This document shows positions 9,089 to 17,375 of a DNA stretch of 24,408 nt, piece by piece. The stretch lies in assembly GCA_002338145.1 (NCBI GenBank), contig DDHP01000084.1, forward strand, positions 1-24,408. The letters run 5' to 3'. The DNA comes from Deferribacteraceae bacterium UBA1873 (GTDB taxonomy: Bacteria; Chrysiogenota; Deferribacteres; Deferribacterales; Flexistipitaceae). Under the pieces are notes generated by a model that had not been told where the DNA came from, did no database searches, and saw only the letters and a program-made list of their open reading frames with translations. The translations under genes were made by a program, and so were the position numbers. The stretch's first letter is position 1. Each line of letters begins with the position of its first letter.

Positions 9089-9433
9089 TTATTCAACTAT
9101 AATGGCAAGAAACGTTATGTTTGTTGCAGACTTATTTTCAATGGAATGAAATTCTCCTTTTCTGGTAATCAGCATATCTCCGGGGTTGAGTAAGTCTTCT
9201 GTCCCATTATCGTTGACAACTGCCACACCATCAAGCATTAAGTATATTTCCGAGTCATTATCGTGGATGTGTTGGCCTACTTCTGAGTCGGGTTGTAAAT
9301 CCATTACAGCCACCATTGTTATGTTACCCTTAAGTTCAGCTGCCTCATTATACGCAAGTTTTACAGCGAAACCTCTTCCGTTCTTAGGGTTTGCAATTTC
9401 CTCAGCGTTAATATTGTTTACTCTTTTAATCAT
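9089..9433 (-). CDS. Small single-domain cupin protein
   Basis: This is a 114-aa one-domain cupin (double-stranded beta-barrel). Cupin motif 1 is visible as VGQHIHDNDSEIYLMLDG, with the metal-binding HxH and E. Motif 2 is GDMLITRKGEFHSIEN, with the fourth metal ligand H, although the usual P of motif 2 is K here. All four metal ligands (three His and one Glu) are present, so it probably binds a divalent metal. Known single-domain cupins include isomerases, dioxygenases and ligand sensors, and the substrate cannot be read from sequence. A good GGAGGT ribosome site precedes the ATG. It lies 14 bases downstream of the antiporter gene and is last of a three-gene unit, so it may serve or regulate transport. 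Confidence 0.8.
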   Translation of the reverse strand: MIKRVNNINAEEIANPKNGRGFAVKLAYNEAAELKGNITMVAVMDLQPDSEVGQHIHDNDSEIYLMLDGVAVVNDNGTEDLLNPGDMLITRKGEFHSIENKSATNITFLAIIVE

Positions 9434-9447
9434 TTTTTACCTCCACA

Positions 9448-10683
9448 TTATTTGATTTCTTTACATTTTTTTAGTGCAAACCTGAACATTACAGGACCAA
9501 TCACCTGATTTATTCCTACTACTGCCAGTACAAGTGTCTGAAAAACTTCACCAAAAGGAAAAATAGAAGCTATGATTTTGGCAAAACCAATACTTACGCC
9601 AGCCTGTCCTACAAAACCCATAAATGACCAGTGTCTGATTTTCCCATCCTCTCTTATCGTGTTTGCCGCCAGGTAACTGGAAAAATAAAGAATAATCACT
9701 CTTATTAACACAATTAAAACTGCAATCATCATCATGTCATAAAGTGCGTTAAGGTCAATAACCATACCTGCAGAAAAGAAAAAAACAAGAAGAATTATAC
9801 CGAAATTGCTGTCAATGGAATCCACTACCTGTCTGCCAAATGTGGTGAAATTGTTAAGATAAACCCCAGCTACGATAAAAAGCATAAGGTTATTTAAGTG
9901 AAGTTCTTTACATACCCATGTGGCAAGAATGATTACCAGAAATAGCAAAACACCCACGTTTATTTTTACATACTTTATGTACAGGTAAACGACTATACCT
10001 GTAACTACGCCCGCTGCCCCTGACATCAGTTCTTCTATAATTACTTTGGCTACCGATGTAGTGTTTGTATCCTTTGCAAAAAAAGAAAGAAGCATTGAGA
10101 AAAATACGATAATGATAAAATCTTTCACAACGGCTGCTGAGAGAGTATATTTAGTTAGCTTTCCTTTGGCTTTTGATTCTTTTATAATAGCCACAGTTGT
10201 TGCCGGAGAAACAGCATTTAATATTAGTGCAAGAAAAATAATAAATGCAGGGATAGCAAAATATTCGAATTCCAGGAATAAGCCCAATCCGCGGATAATA
10301 AGGTAAGCTAACACTAATCCAGCAAAAAACTGTACTCCCACAAAAAGCAAGACTTTTGAAAACGGTATACCACCTTTTCTGAAATTTATATCTCCCCCTG
10401 CTACAAAAGCAATAGAACTCAGGGCTATGGAGTCGACAATTTGCAGACTTTTAACGGCGCTTTCTGAAAAGAATTCAAGTGCATACGGGCCTACTATAAT
10501 GCCTAAAATAAGATAGCTGGATATCCTGGGCAAGCCATATGCGGCAAGCATTTCTCCAAGTACAAAAGCTATCATGAGGGCAATGCCCAGATTTAGAGAG
10601 AATGCGCCGGCTGTTTTATTAAGAATAAACAGTACAGCAAAACCAATAATGACTGTTAAAATGTCAGTGCTTTTCTGTTTCAT
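9448..10683 (-). CDS. CPA2-type cation/proton antiporter, membrane domain only
   Basis: The 411-aa integral membrane protein has about twelve hydrophobic segments and no cytoplasmic TrkA-N/RCK domain. It resembles the Na+/H+ or K+/H+ exchanger domain of the monovalent cation:proton antiporter-2 (KefB-like) family. Supporting segments are LPRISSYLILGIIVGP (about 51-66), IAFVAGGDINFRKG (about 91-104), and the family hallmark LNAVSPATTVAIIKESKAKG (155-174). This is followed by VVKDF, with D188 at the place of the ion-binding acid in the transport helix. The ATG lies 20 bases inside the upstream membrane gene and has no clear ribosome site, so expression is probably coupled to that gene. The transported ion and direction are not determinable. 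Confidence 0.8.
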   Translation of the reverse strand: MKQKSTDILTVIIGFAVLFILNKTAGAFSLNLGIALMIAFVLGEMLAAYGLPRISSYLILGIIVGPYALEFFSESAVKSLQIVDSIALSSIAFVAGGDINFRKGGIPFSKVLLFVGVQFFAGLVLAYLIIRGLGLFLEFEYFAIPAFIIFLALILNAVSPATTVAIIKESKAKGKLTKYTLSAAVVKDFIIIVFFSMLLSFFAKDTNTTSVAKVIIEELMSGAAGVVTGIVVYLYIKYVKINVGVLLFLVIILATWVCKELHLNNLMLFIVAGVYLNNFTTFGRQVVDSIDSNFGIILLVFFFSAGMVIDLNALYDMMMIAVLIVLIRVIILYFSSYLAANTIREDGKIRHWSFMGFVGQAGVSIGFAKIIASIFPFGEVFQTLVLAVVGINQVIGPVMFRFALKKCKEIK

Positions 10684-11782
10684 TAATAAGTGTCCGATAA
10701 TTTAATATTTCTGTCAAAATGTATATTAAAAGGAAAATGTTAACAATTGCCAGTGAAGACAGAGAAAATGTAATAAATAAATGGTCAAAAATAAGAAAAC
10801 CCGGCAAAACCCCGATAGTTGTTATTGCCTGCACTTCCACTCTATTGCTTTCCATCTTTTTGAACTGCCTTTGAAAAGCAATATTTCTCATTATAAAAAG
10901 TATTCCTGTTATTAAAAAAGCAGTAAGGATATCTTTAGGTAAAAAAGTGCCATGCATAACGACAAAAAAACCGAGTATCATATAAATAAACAGATAAAAA
11001 AAGCGTTCAAAAGATTTATAGAAATTTGTAAATATATCCCCGAATGTAAAATTTGATGCTATTATCCCCGAGATAAACCCCAGGGCTATAGGCGATACCA
11101 TGAGGTAAATACTCAGCCCTGAAATAGTATACATGAGTATTACGCACATAGTATTAAACATTTTCCTGCTCTGTTGCTTGCCGTATTCTTTTATTATAAA
11201 GAGAAATACTATAAGCCATAGCAGTGAGAGAAACCTGTATGGTGTATCCCCGTTGGAGATGTAGAAGTAAACAGTATAATGCGCGAGAGTGATAGCAGGG
11301 TATATGGATAATACAAGCATGGAATTGAAATATTTTGATATTCCTATTCTGAAAAGTCTTGCAAACAGGTTTAAGGAATAAGGCATACCAGTGTTTATTA
11401 TAATTGCATATAAGTAAGGGGTTTCATATCCCATTAAATAAAAGACCAAATATATCAGAACGAAACCTGATATGTATGTGTAGCAAATGTATTTCCAGAA
11501 ACTTCCCGGAATTTTTTTTAGTATTTTGTATTTGAACTGTGTGCCTATAAGCATTCCCATGAAACTCAGCGTGATACCTATGAATGTGGTTGTTGTGTTC
11601 TGCAGGGTGGTATTGAAGAATTTTAAGTTAATAAGATATACCAGTATACCTATAACAATGTATTCCATCTCCAGATTAAGGAAGTAACTGGAGAAATTTG
11701 CTTTTTTTGTCTTGGCAGAGAAAGCAGCGGCACCTATAAAAACTATAAATAAAAAAAATATTGATATAAAAAATTCGTTCAT
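10664..11782 (-). CDS. Multi-pass membrane protein, degenerate antiporter-like partner
   Basis: The 372-aa protein has about eleven hydrophobic helices and no recognised catalytic domain. Its layout parallels the downstream antiporter: SFMGMLIGTQFKYK (about 73-86) corresponds to the neighbour's IAFVAGGDINFRKG, and INTGMPYSLNLFARLFRIG (129-147) to its LNAVSPATTVAIIKESKAKG, keeping N130 and P134. At the position of the neighbour's acidic D188 there is a proline (about P162), and no acid is nearby. I infer a divergent paralogue that may have lost ion exchange and could form a heterodimer with, or regulate, the active antiporter. It overlaps that gene by 20 bases. No Shine-Dalgarno is visible before the ATG at 11782. 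Confidence 0.65.
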   Translation of the reverse strand: MNEFFISIFFLFIVFIGAAAFSAKTKKANFSSYFLNLEMEYIVIGILVYLINLKFFNTTLQNTTTTFIGITLSFMGMLIGTQFKYKILKKIPGSFWKYICYTYISGFVLIYLVFYLMGYETPYLYAIIINTGMPYSLNLFARLFRIGISKYFNSMLVLSIYPAITLAHYTVYFYISNGDTPYRFLSLLWLIVFLFIIKEYGKQQSRKMFNTMCVILMYTISGLSIYLMVSPIALGFISGIIASNFTFGDIFTNFYKSFERFFYLFIYMILGFFVVMHGTFLPKDILTAFLITGILFIMRNIAFQRQFKKMESNRVEVQAITTIGVLPGFLIFDHLFITFSLSSLAIVNIFLLIYILTEILNYRTLINETEKH

Positions 11783-11793
11783 GTAGAACTTGT

Positions 11794-11799
11794 ATTATA
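11794..11799 (-). promoter_or_regulatory. -10 box in front of the membrane-protein operon
   Basis: A perfect TATAAT on the minus strand ends 11 bases before the ATG at 11782 and is preceded by a run of eight A. Transcription would start about five bases before the ATG, giving a nearly leaderless message. This agrees with the missing ribosome site. No good -35 box is seen, so this is tentative. Confidence 0.35.
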
Positions 11800-11870
11800 T
11801 TTTTTTTATGAAAACAAATCTTTTTGGTATTTTAAGGTATTTAACCTTTTAACAGGAGCTATTGAAAATT

Positions 11871-12032
11871 ATGAATGAAAATAAGAAAGTTACTTGTGCA
11901 GTGTGTGCATGGAGAGCAACCTGTAATAAGAAATACAGTATAACTAATCCATCAAAGTGCCTGGACTTTTCGTACGATGTTACACTAATAAATAAAAACA
12001 AAAATAAGGGCGAAAAAGACGATGAAAATTAA
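11871..12032 (+). CDS. Small cysteine-rich protein, likely metal-binding
   Basis: The 53-aa protein begins MNENKKVTCAVCAWRATCNK and contains four cysteines in the order C-x2-C-x5-C, then C about 15 residues later in SKCLDF. It ends in a charged Lys/Asp/Glu tail. The cysteines suggest a zinc or iron-sulfur site. Similar short proteins with a CAWR-x-x-C core and a K-C-x-D-F segment occur, as I remember, in Deferribacterota and deltaproteobacteria, without known function. A ribosome site AGGAG lies 12 bases before the ATG; an in-frame TTG three codons upstream is an alternative start but would sit too close to it. The 3' end overlaps the ispF start by 11 bases, so the two are translationally coupled. 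Confidence 0.7.
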   Translation: MNENKKVTCAVCAWRATCNKKYSITNPSKCLDFSYDVTLINKNKNKGEKDDEN

Positions 12033-12501
12033 GACCGGTATAGGTTTTGATGCCCATTCTTTTGTTTCCGGCAGGCCTCTTATGCTTGGTGGTATAGAAA
12101 TTCCATATCATAAAGGATTACAGGGCCACAGCGATGCTGATGTCCTGGTTCATGCAATAGTAGACAGCTTGGCAGGTGTTGGTTTGGGCAAAGATATCGG
12201 ACAACTGTTTCCGGACAACGATTCCCGTTATAAATCTATTGATTCTAAAATATTGCTTAAAAAAACGGTGGAAATGGTGAACGATAACGGATATGTGATA
12301 AGCAATATAGATGCTGAAGTTATCCTTCAGGAGCCAAAGCTGCGCAGTTATATTCCCCTCATGTGTGAAACACTTGCCGGTGTGGCAGGAATTGATATAA
12401 CAGATATCGCCATTAAAGCTACGACCTCTGAAAAAATGGGCTTTACAGGCAGAAAAGAAGGAGTAGCTGCAATAGCTGTATGTTTATTAATAAAAAATTG
12501 A
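12022..12501 (+). CDS. ispF: 2-C-methyl-D-erythritol 2,4-cyclodiphosphate synthase
   Basis: This enzyme converts CDP-ME 2-phosphate into methylerythritol cyclodiphosphate and CMP, the fifth step of the non-mevalonate (MEP) isoprenoid pathway. The 159 aa is the normal length. The zinc ligands are visible as D10 and H12 in GIGFDAHSF and H44 in SDADVLVHA (E. coli D8, H10, H42). The C-terminal TTSEKMGFTGRKEGVAA segment holds the family's nucleotide and trimer residues. The ATG lies inside the 3' end of the small Cys-rich gene and has only a poor ribosome site, so coupled translation is likely. ispD, often fused or adjacent, is not in the window. Confidence 0.96.
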   Translation: MKIKTGIGFDAHSFVSGRPLMLGGIEIPYHKGLQGHSDADVLVHAIVDSLAGVGLGKDIGQLFPDNDSRYKSIDSKILLKKTVEMVNDNGYVISNIDAEVILQEPKLRSYIPLMCETLAGVAGIDITDIAIKATTSEKMGFTGRKEGVAAIAVCLLIKN

Positions 12502-12546
12502 CGTTAAGATGTTTATTCCCGCCGTTGGCCTTATTTCAGTTTTTCC

Positions 12547-12575
12547 TTGAAAATAACAATACCAAAATATATAAA
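12547..12575 (+). promoter_or_regulatory. Sigma70-type promoter of glyS
   Basis: TTGAAA (12547-12552) and TATAAA (12570-12575) are separated by exactly 17 bases in the 100-base gap between ispF and glyS. The predicted transcription start near 12582 leaves about 20 bases before the ATG, including the ribosome site AGGAGG (12592-12597). Confidence 0.6.
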
Positions 12576-12601
12576 AACTTAAACTCAACACAGGAGGCAG
12601 C

Positions 12602-14659
12602 ATGGGATTCTATTTAATGGAGATAGGAGTGGAGGAGTTACCCGCTTCTTTTATAAATCCTGCAGCAGAATATCTTAAAAAAACATTTGCTGAAATACTT
12701 CGCGATAAAGGTATTAAATATGCCAACATAATAACAGACGGTACTCCGAGACGGCTAATGCTCTATATTGAGGATTTAGCAGATAAACAGGAGGATAGAC
12801 AGGAGGAAATTGTAGGTCCGCCTGCAGGGATAGCTTTCGATGAAAAAGGCGAACTCACTAAAGCTGGAGAAGGTTTTGCCAAATCCAAGTCTCTTCCTGC
12901 TGACAGTTTGCGTATAGTTAAAACAGAAAAAGGTGAGTATCTGGCCGGGACATTTTTTCACAAAGGGGAAGAAACCAGTGTGCTTTTACAGAAGGATGTC
13001 CCTGGGATTATAAATTCAATTCCCTTTCAAAAGTCCATGCGCTGGGCTGATAAAGATATGAAATTTGCCCGTCCTGTTCACTGGTTTGTTTCTGTTTTTG
13101 ACGGCCAAGTGCTCCCTTTTGAAATGGACGGAATAACAGCTTCCAATGTAACCTATGGTCACAGGTTTATGGGGAATAATCCGTGTACAGTAAAAGATAT
13201 TCAGTCTTACGAGAAATGTTTGGAAAGTAACAATGTCGTTATAAGTTTTGAAAAGAGAAAAGAAATTATAAAACAGCAAATTGAAAAGATAGAGAGCGAC
13301 AATAATCTGAAAGTGCAGATTGATGATGAGCTTTTGGATACTGTAGCCAATCTGGTGGAAAAACCCTTTGCAGTACTGGGGGGTTTTTCAGAAGATTTCC
13401 TGGAGCTTCCGGATGAGGTCCTTATTACCTCTATGAAGAATCATCAAAAATATTTTTATACTACAGATAAAAATGGTAATATGTGTAATTATTTTATAGG
13501 TGTTTCCAATACAGAGCCCAAAGATGATACAATCCGCTACGGATATGAAAAAGTTTTAAAAGCAAGGCTATCTGATGCGGTGTTCTTTTTTGAAAATGAC
13601 AAGAAAGTATTGCTGGAAAATATGGTGGAAAAGCTTAAAGATGTTGTCTACCAGGAGCAACTGGGAACGTCTTATGAAAAAATGGAGCGTTTCTATAAAA
13701 TTGCTTCTTATCTTAGCGGGCAACTGGCTTCTGACAGAATTGAGAATACGCAGAGGGTTGCCTATTTGTGCAAAGGTGATTTGATGAGTGAAATGGTATA
13801 TGAATTCCCTGAGCTGCAGGGTGTTATGGGTAGGGAATATGCCAGGGCTCAGGGAGAAAGTGAAGCTGTTTGTACAGGCATTTACGAGCACTACTTGCCC
13901 CGGTTTGCAGAGGATATTTTACCGACTACTGTTGAAGGCAGTTTGGTCTCTGTAGCCGATAAAATTGATACGATATGCGGATGCTTTGCTATAGGCCTGA
14001 TTCCGACAGGTAATAACGACCCTTATGCTTTAAGGCGTAATGCCATTGGTATAATTAACATCATTAGAAATAATAAATACAGATTGGATTTGAGAAGATT
14101 GATTGAATATTCTCTCGAGGTGTTGTCTGAAAAACTCAGTGTGGATATAAAGAAAACGGGAGAAAAAGTTTTTGAATTTATTTTGCTCAGACTAAAAAAG
14201 ATACTGTCTGAAGAAGGTATCCCTGCTGATATTTTTGATGCAGTAAAAAAATACAGCGATATTCTAAGCCTTGAGATGGCAGCTAAAGCGATAAATGATG
14301 TGAAAGACGGTGAGGATTTTGCCGTTATCGCCACAAGTTATAAGAGAATAAATAATATATTGAAGAAATCCGATTGGAATGATTCCGGATATAATCCTGA
14401 GCTTTTCCAAACTTTTTATGAGCAAAAACTTGATGAAATGATAAAGACATCCGGTGCCCAAATAGAAGATTTGGTCAAAAATGAAAAGTATAGGCAAGCC
14501 ATCGAAGTTTTACTGAAGTTCAGAGTACCGGTAGATGAATTCTTTGATAATGTTATGGTGATGGATAAGGATGAAAATGTTAAACATAACAGGTTGTCGC
14601 TGCTGTGTGGCTTAAAAAATGTTTTTGATATTGTGGCTGACTTATCTCAGGTAAATTAA
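12602..14659 (+). CDS. glyS: Glycyl-tRNA synthetase beta subunit
   Basis: This is the beta chain of the bacterial alpha2-beta2 glycyl-tRNA synthetase. It binds tRNA-Gly, while the alpha chain (GlyQ) makes glycyl-adenylate. The 685 aa is the usual size. The diagnostic N-terminus MGFYLMEIGVEELPASFI is present, as are MRWADKDMKFARPVHWFVSV, MKNHQKYFY, FVLGGFSEDF-like beta-subunit blocks, DAVFFFENDKK and NDPYALRRNAIGI. The gene has a strong AGGAGG site and its own promoter. The normal partner glyQ is not next to it and is absent from the window, and this protein does not contain an alpha domain, so GlyQ must be encoded elsewhere. Confidence 0.96.
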   Translation: MGFYLMEIGVEELPASFINPAAEYLKKTFAEILRDKGIKYANIITDGTPRRLMLYIEDLADKQEDRQEEIVGPPAGIAFDEKGELTKAGEGFAKSKSLPADSLRIVKTEKGEYLAGTFFHKGEETSVLLQKDVPGIINSIPFQKSMRWADKDMKFARPVHWFVSVFDGQVLPFEMDGITASNVTYGHRFMGNNPCTVKDIQSYEKCLESNNVVISFEKRKEIIKQQIEKIESDNNLKVQIDDELLDTVANLVEKPFAVLGGFSEDFLELPDEVLITSMKNHQKYFYTTDKNGNMCNYFIGVSNTEPKDDTIRYGYEKVLKARLSDAVFFFENDKKVLLENMVEKLKDVVYQEQLGTSYEKMERFYKIASYLSGQLASDRIENTQRVAYLCKGDLMSEMVYEFPELQGVMGREYARAQGESEAVCTGIYEHYLPRFAEDILPTTVEGSLVSVADKIDTICGCFAIGLIPTGNNDPYALRRNAIGIINIIRNNKYRLDLRRLIEYSLEVLSEKLSVDIKKTGEKVFEFILLRLKKILSEEGIPADIFDAVKKYSDILSLEMAAKAINDVKDGEDFAVIATSYKRINNILKKSDWNDSGYNPELFQTFYEQKLDEMIKTSGAQIEDLVKNEKYRQAIEVLLKFRVPVDEFFDNVMVMDKDENVKHNRLSLLCGLKNVFDIVADLSQVN

Positions 14660-14688
14660 GCTGTAAACATATAATATAGGGGGACAGT

Positions 14689-17310
14689 ATGAGCAAAAAG
14701 TATGTATATTTTTTTGGTGATGGCAAAGCAGAGGGTACCGGAAAAATGAAGGACCTTCTGGGTGGTAAAGGTGCAGGACTTGCCGAAATGACTAACCTTG
14801 GAGTACCTGTACCGCCGGGGTTTACCATTACTACGGAAGCATGTATAGAATATCAGAAACTCAATGATTACCCTGACGGAATGTGGGAAGAGGCTTTGGA
14901 TGCTTTGAAAAGGCTTGAGGCAAGTATAGGTAAGAAATTTGGGGATAAAAACAATCCTCTCCTTGTCTCCGTTAGATCCGGGGCAAGGGTAAGTATGCCC
15001 GGTATGATGGATACTGTTTTGAATCTTGGGCTCAATGACGAAACTGTTATTGGACTTGAAAAAATTTCAGGCAGTAAACGTTTTGCATATGATTCGTACA
15101 GACGTTTTATTCAGATGTTTTCTGATGTTGTGTTGGGGATAGAGCATAACAGATTTGAGGAGATCATCAGGGAGATAAAAAAGCAGAAAAATGTTGATAT
15201 AGACACTCAGCTGGATGATGAAGATATGTTTACCTTGGTGGACAGGTTTAAACAACTGGTTAAAAATGAGCTTGGGCGTCCTTTTCCTCAGGATGTTTTT
15301 GAGCAGCTTAAACTTTCTATTAATGCTGTTTTTGATTCATGGAATAATCAACGAGCCAAGACTTACAGAAGGCTTAATAAAATACCGGATGAATGGGGTA
15401 CAGCGGTCAACATTGTGGCAATGGTTTTTGGAAATATGGGAAATGACAGTGGTACTGGTGTTGCTTTTACCAGAAATCCTTCTACAGGAGAAAAAGAGTT
15501 CTTTGGAGAATTTTTGATTAATGCTCAGGGAGAAGATGTTGTTGCCGGCATCAGAACCCCGGAACCTATTTCACAGTTGAAGGATGAAATGCCGGAAGTT
15601 TTTGAGCAGCTGGAGGAAGTTTACCGAAAACTTGAAAATCACTACAAAGATATGCAGGATATTGAATTTACTGTGGAGAGAGGTAAGCTATATATGCTGC
15701 AAACCAGGAATGGTAAGCGAACAGCCAAAGCTGCGGTAAAAATAGCTTACGATATGTATGCCGAAGGTCTTATTGACAAAAAAACCGCTGTTATGCGTGT
15801 AGCCCCCTCCCAAGTGGATCAGTTGCTCCATCCCATGATTGATCCTGAGGAAAAGTATAAGTCAATTGCCAAGGGATTGCCAGCATCTCCCGGAGCTGCG
15901 GTGGGGAAAGTGGTTTTTACCGCTGAAGATGCTGAAAGCTGGGCATCCAGGGGCGAAAAGGTTATCCTGGCAAGGAATGAGACATCTCCTGAAGATATCG
16001 GCGGTATGGATGCAGCCGAGGGGATTTTGACAGCTACAGGTGGTATGACCAGCCATGCAGCTGTGGTTGCCCGGGGTATGGGCAAGTGTTGTGTGGCCGG
16101 TTGCGGTGCTTTGAGAATAGATGAAAAGAATAAAAAGATTACAGTGGATAATCATGAAGTAGTTGAGGGAGATACAATTACTATTAACGGTACAACGGGT
16201 GAAGTAATTCTTGAGAAGGTTAAACTGATAGAGCCTGAATTATCAGGAGAATTTGCTAAAATTCTTGAATGGGCTGACGAATTTCGAACTTTGGGTGTAA
16301 GAACTAATGCGGATACCCCCAAAGATTCTGCTACTGCTCGTAAATTTGGTGCCGAAGGTATTGGTCTTTGCCGTACGGAGCATATGTTTTTTGAAGGTGA
16401 CAGAATAGATGCGGTAAGAGAAATGATACTTGCAGAGGATGAAGAGGGCAGAAAAAAAGCTCTTTTTAAACTAAAACCGTACCAGAAAGAGGATTTTATA
16501 GGAATTTTTAAAGCTATGTCTGGTCTGCCTGTTACGATAAGGCTTCTTGACCCGCCTTTGCATGAATTTATACCTCATACTGATGAGGATATGCAAAAGG
16601 TTGCCGATTATTCAGGTGTAAATGTGCAAACACTTAGGGCTAAAGTAGAAGAACTTAAAGAGTTTAATCCTATGCTCGGTCACAGGGGTTGCAGGCTGGG
16701 TATTACCTATCCTGAAATATATGAAATGCAGGTATATGCAATAATAGAAGCTGCATGTGAAGTAAAAAAGGAAGGTGTTGATGTACTGCCTGAGATTATG
16801 ATTCCCCTTGTGGGACATGAAAAGGAGCTGGAAATATTAAGACGTATGACTGTTACTGTAGCTGATAAGGTAATAAGCAGCTACGGGGTTAATCTTGATT
16901 ATCTTGTAGGTACAATGATAGAGCTTCCCAGAGCTGCCATTACTGCTGATGAGGTGGCAAAACACGCCGACTTCTTTTCTTTTGGGACAAATGATCTGAC
17001 CCAGACCACATTCGGTCTGAGTCGTGATGATTCGGGAAAATTTTTGCCATCATATATTGAAAAAGGGATTTATAAAACGGATCCTTTTGTATCTATTGAC
17101 CAAAACGGTGTTGGTGAGCTTGTGAAAATTGGGGTTACCAAAGGTCGCTCACAAAAAAAAGATCTCAAAACCGGTATTTGCGGTGAGCATGGGGGTGACC
17201 CGGATTCTATAAATTTCTGCCAGAAAGCCGGTTTGGACTATGTGAGTTGTTCCCCTTTTAGAGTTCCTGTGGCACGGTTGGCTGCTGCACACGCGGTGTT
17301 ATCCGAATAG
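14689..17310 (+). CDS. ppdK: Pyruvate, phosphate dikinase
   Basis: This enzyme interconverts ATP + phosphate + pyruvate and AMP + pyrophosphate + PEP. In anaerobes it can run in either direction, for gluconeogenesis or glycolysis. At 873 aa it has full family length. The N-terminal ATP-grasp domain starts with LLGGKGAGLAEMTNLGVPVP. The swivelling phosphohistidine domain carries GGMTSHAAVVARGMGK with catalytic H456. The C-terminal PEP/pyruvate TIM-barrel has GHRGCRLGITYPEIYEMQ, SFGTNDLTQTT and CGEHGGDP with the catalytic C831. These match the H455/C831 pair of the Clostridium symbiosum enzyme. A GGGGGA ribosome site precedes the ATG. It follows glyS by 29 bases and may share its transcript, and a strong terminator follows. 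Confidence 0.97.
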   Translation: MSKKYVYFFGDGKAEGTGKMKDLLGGKGAGLAEMTNLGVPVPPGFTITTEACIEYQKLNDYPDGMWEEALDALKRLEASIGKKFGDKNNPLLVSVRSGARVSMPGMMDTVLNLGLNDETVIGLEKISGSKRFAYDSYRRFIQMFSDVVLGIEHNRFEEIIREIKKQKNVDIDTQLDDEDMFTLVDRFKQLVKNELGRPFPQDVFEQLKLSINAVFDSWNNQRAKTYRRLNKIPDEWGTAVNIVAMVFGNMGNDSGTGVAFTRNPSTGEKEFFGEFLINAQGEDVVAGIRTPEPISQLKDEMPEVFEQLEEVYRKLENHYKDMQDIEFTVERGKLYMLQTRNGKRTAKAAVKIAYDMYAEGLIDKKTAVMRVAPSQVDQLLHPMIDPEEKYKSIAKGLPASPGAAVGKVVFTAEDAESWASRGEKVILARNETSPEDIGGMDAAEGILTATGGMTSHAAVVARGMGKCCVAGCGALRIDEKNKKITVDNHEVVEGDTITINGTTGEVILEKVKLIEPELSGEFAKILEWADEFRTLGVRTNADTPKDSATARKFGAEGIGLCRTEHMFFEGDRIDAVREMILAEDEEGRKKALFKLKPYQKEDFIGIFKAMSGLPVTIRLLDPPLHEFIPHTDEDMQKVADYSGVNVQTLRAKVEELKEFNPMLGHRGCRLGITYPEIYEMQVYAIIEAACEVKKEGVDVLPEIMIPLVGHEKELEILRRMTVTVADKVISSYGVNLDYLVGTMIELPRAAITADEVAKHADFFSFGTNDLTQTTFGLSRDDSGKFLPSYIEKGIYKTDPFVSIDQNGVGELVKIGVTKGRSQKKDLKTGICGEHGGDPDSINFCQKAGLDYVSCSPFRVPVARLAAAHAVLSE

Positions 17311-17319
17311 TAAATGTGT

Positions 17320-17352
17320 ACGGGAAGGCATATAAGGCCTTCCCGTGATTTT
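17320..17352 (+). terminator. Rho-independent terminator after ppdK
   Basis: A perfect 10-bp stem (ACGGGAAGGC 17320-17329 with GCCTTCCCGT 17337-17346) encloses a seven-base loop and is followed by GATTTT. It lies 10 bases after the ppdK stop codon and 24 bases before the next gene. The T-tract is short, so some read-through is possible. Confidence 0.75.
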
Positions 17353-17375
17353 GGTCATTATTTTAGTGAGGTATT

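Noticed and set aside
13568..13891. 107-aa minus-strand frame inside glyS
   Set aside because: It is antisense to conserved GlyS and has no start signal or recognisable motif.
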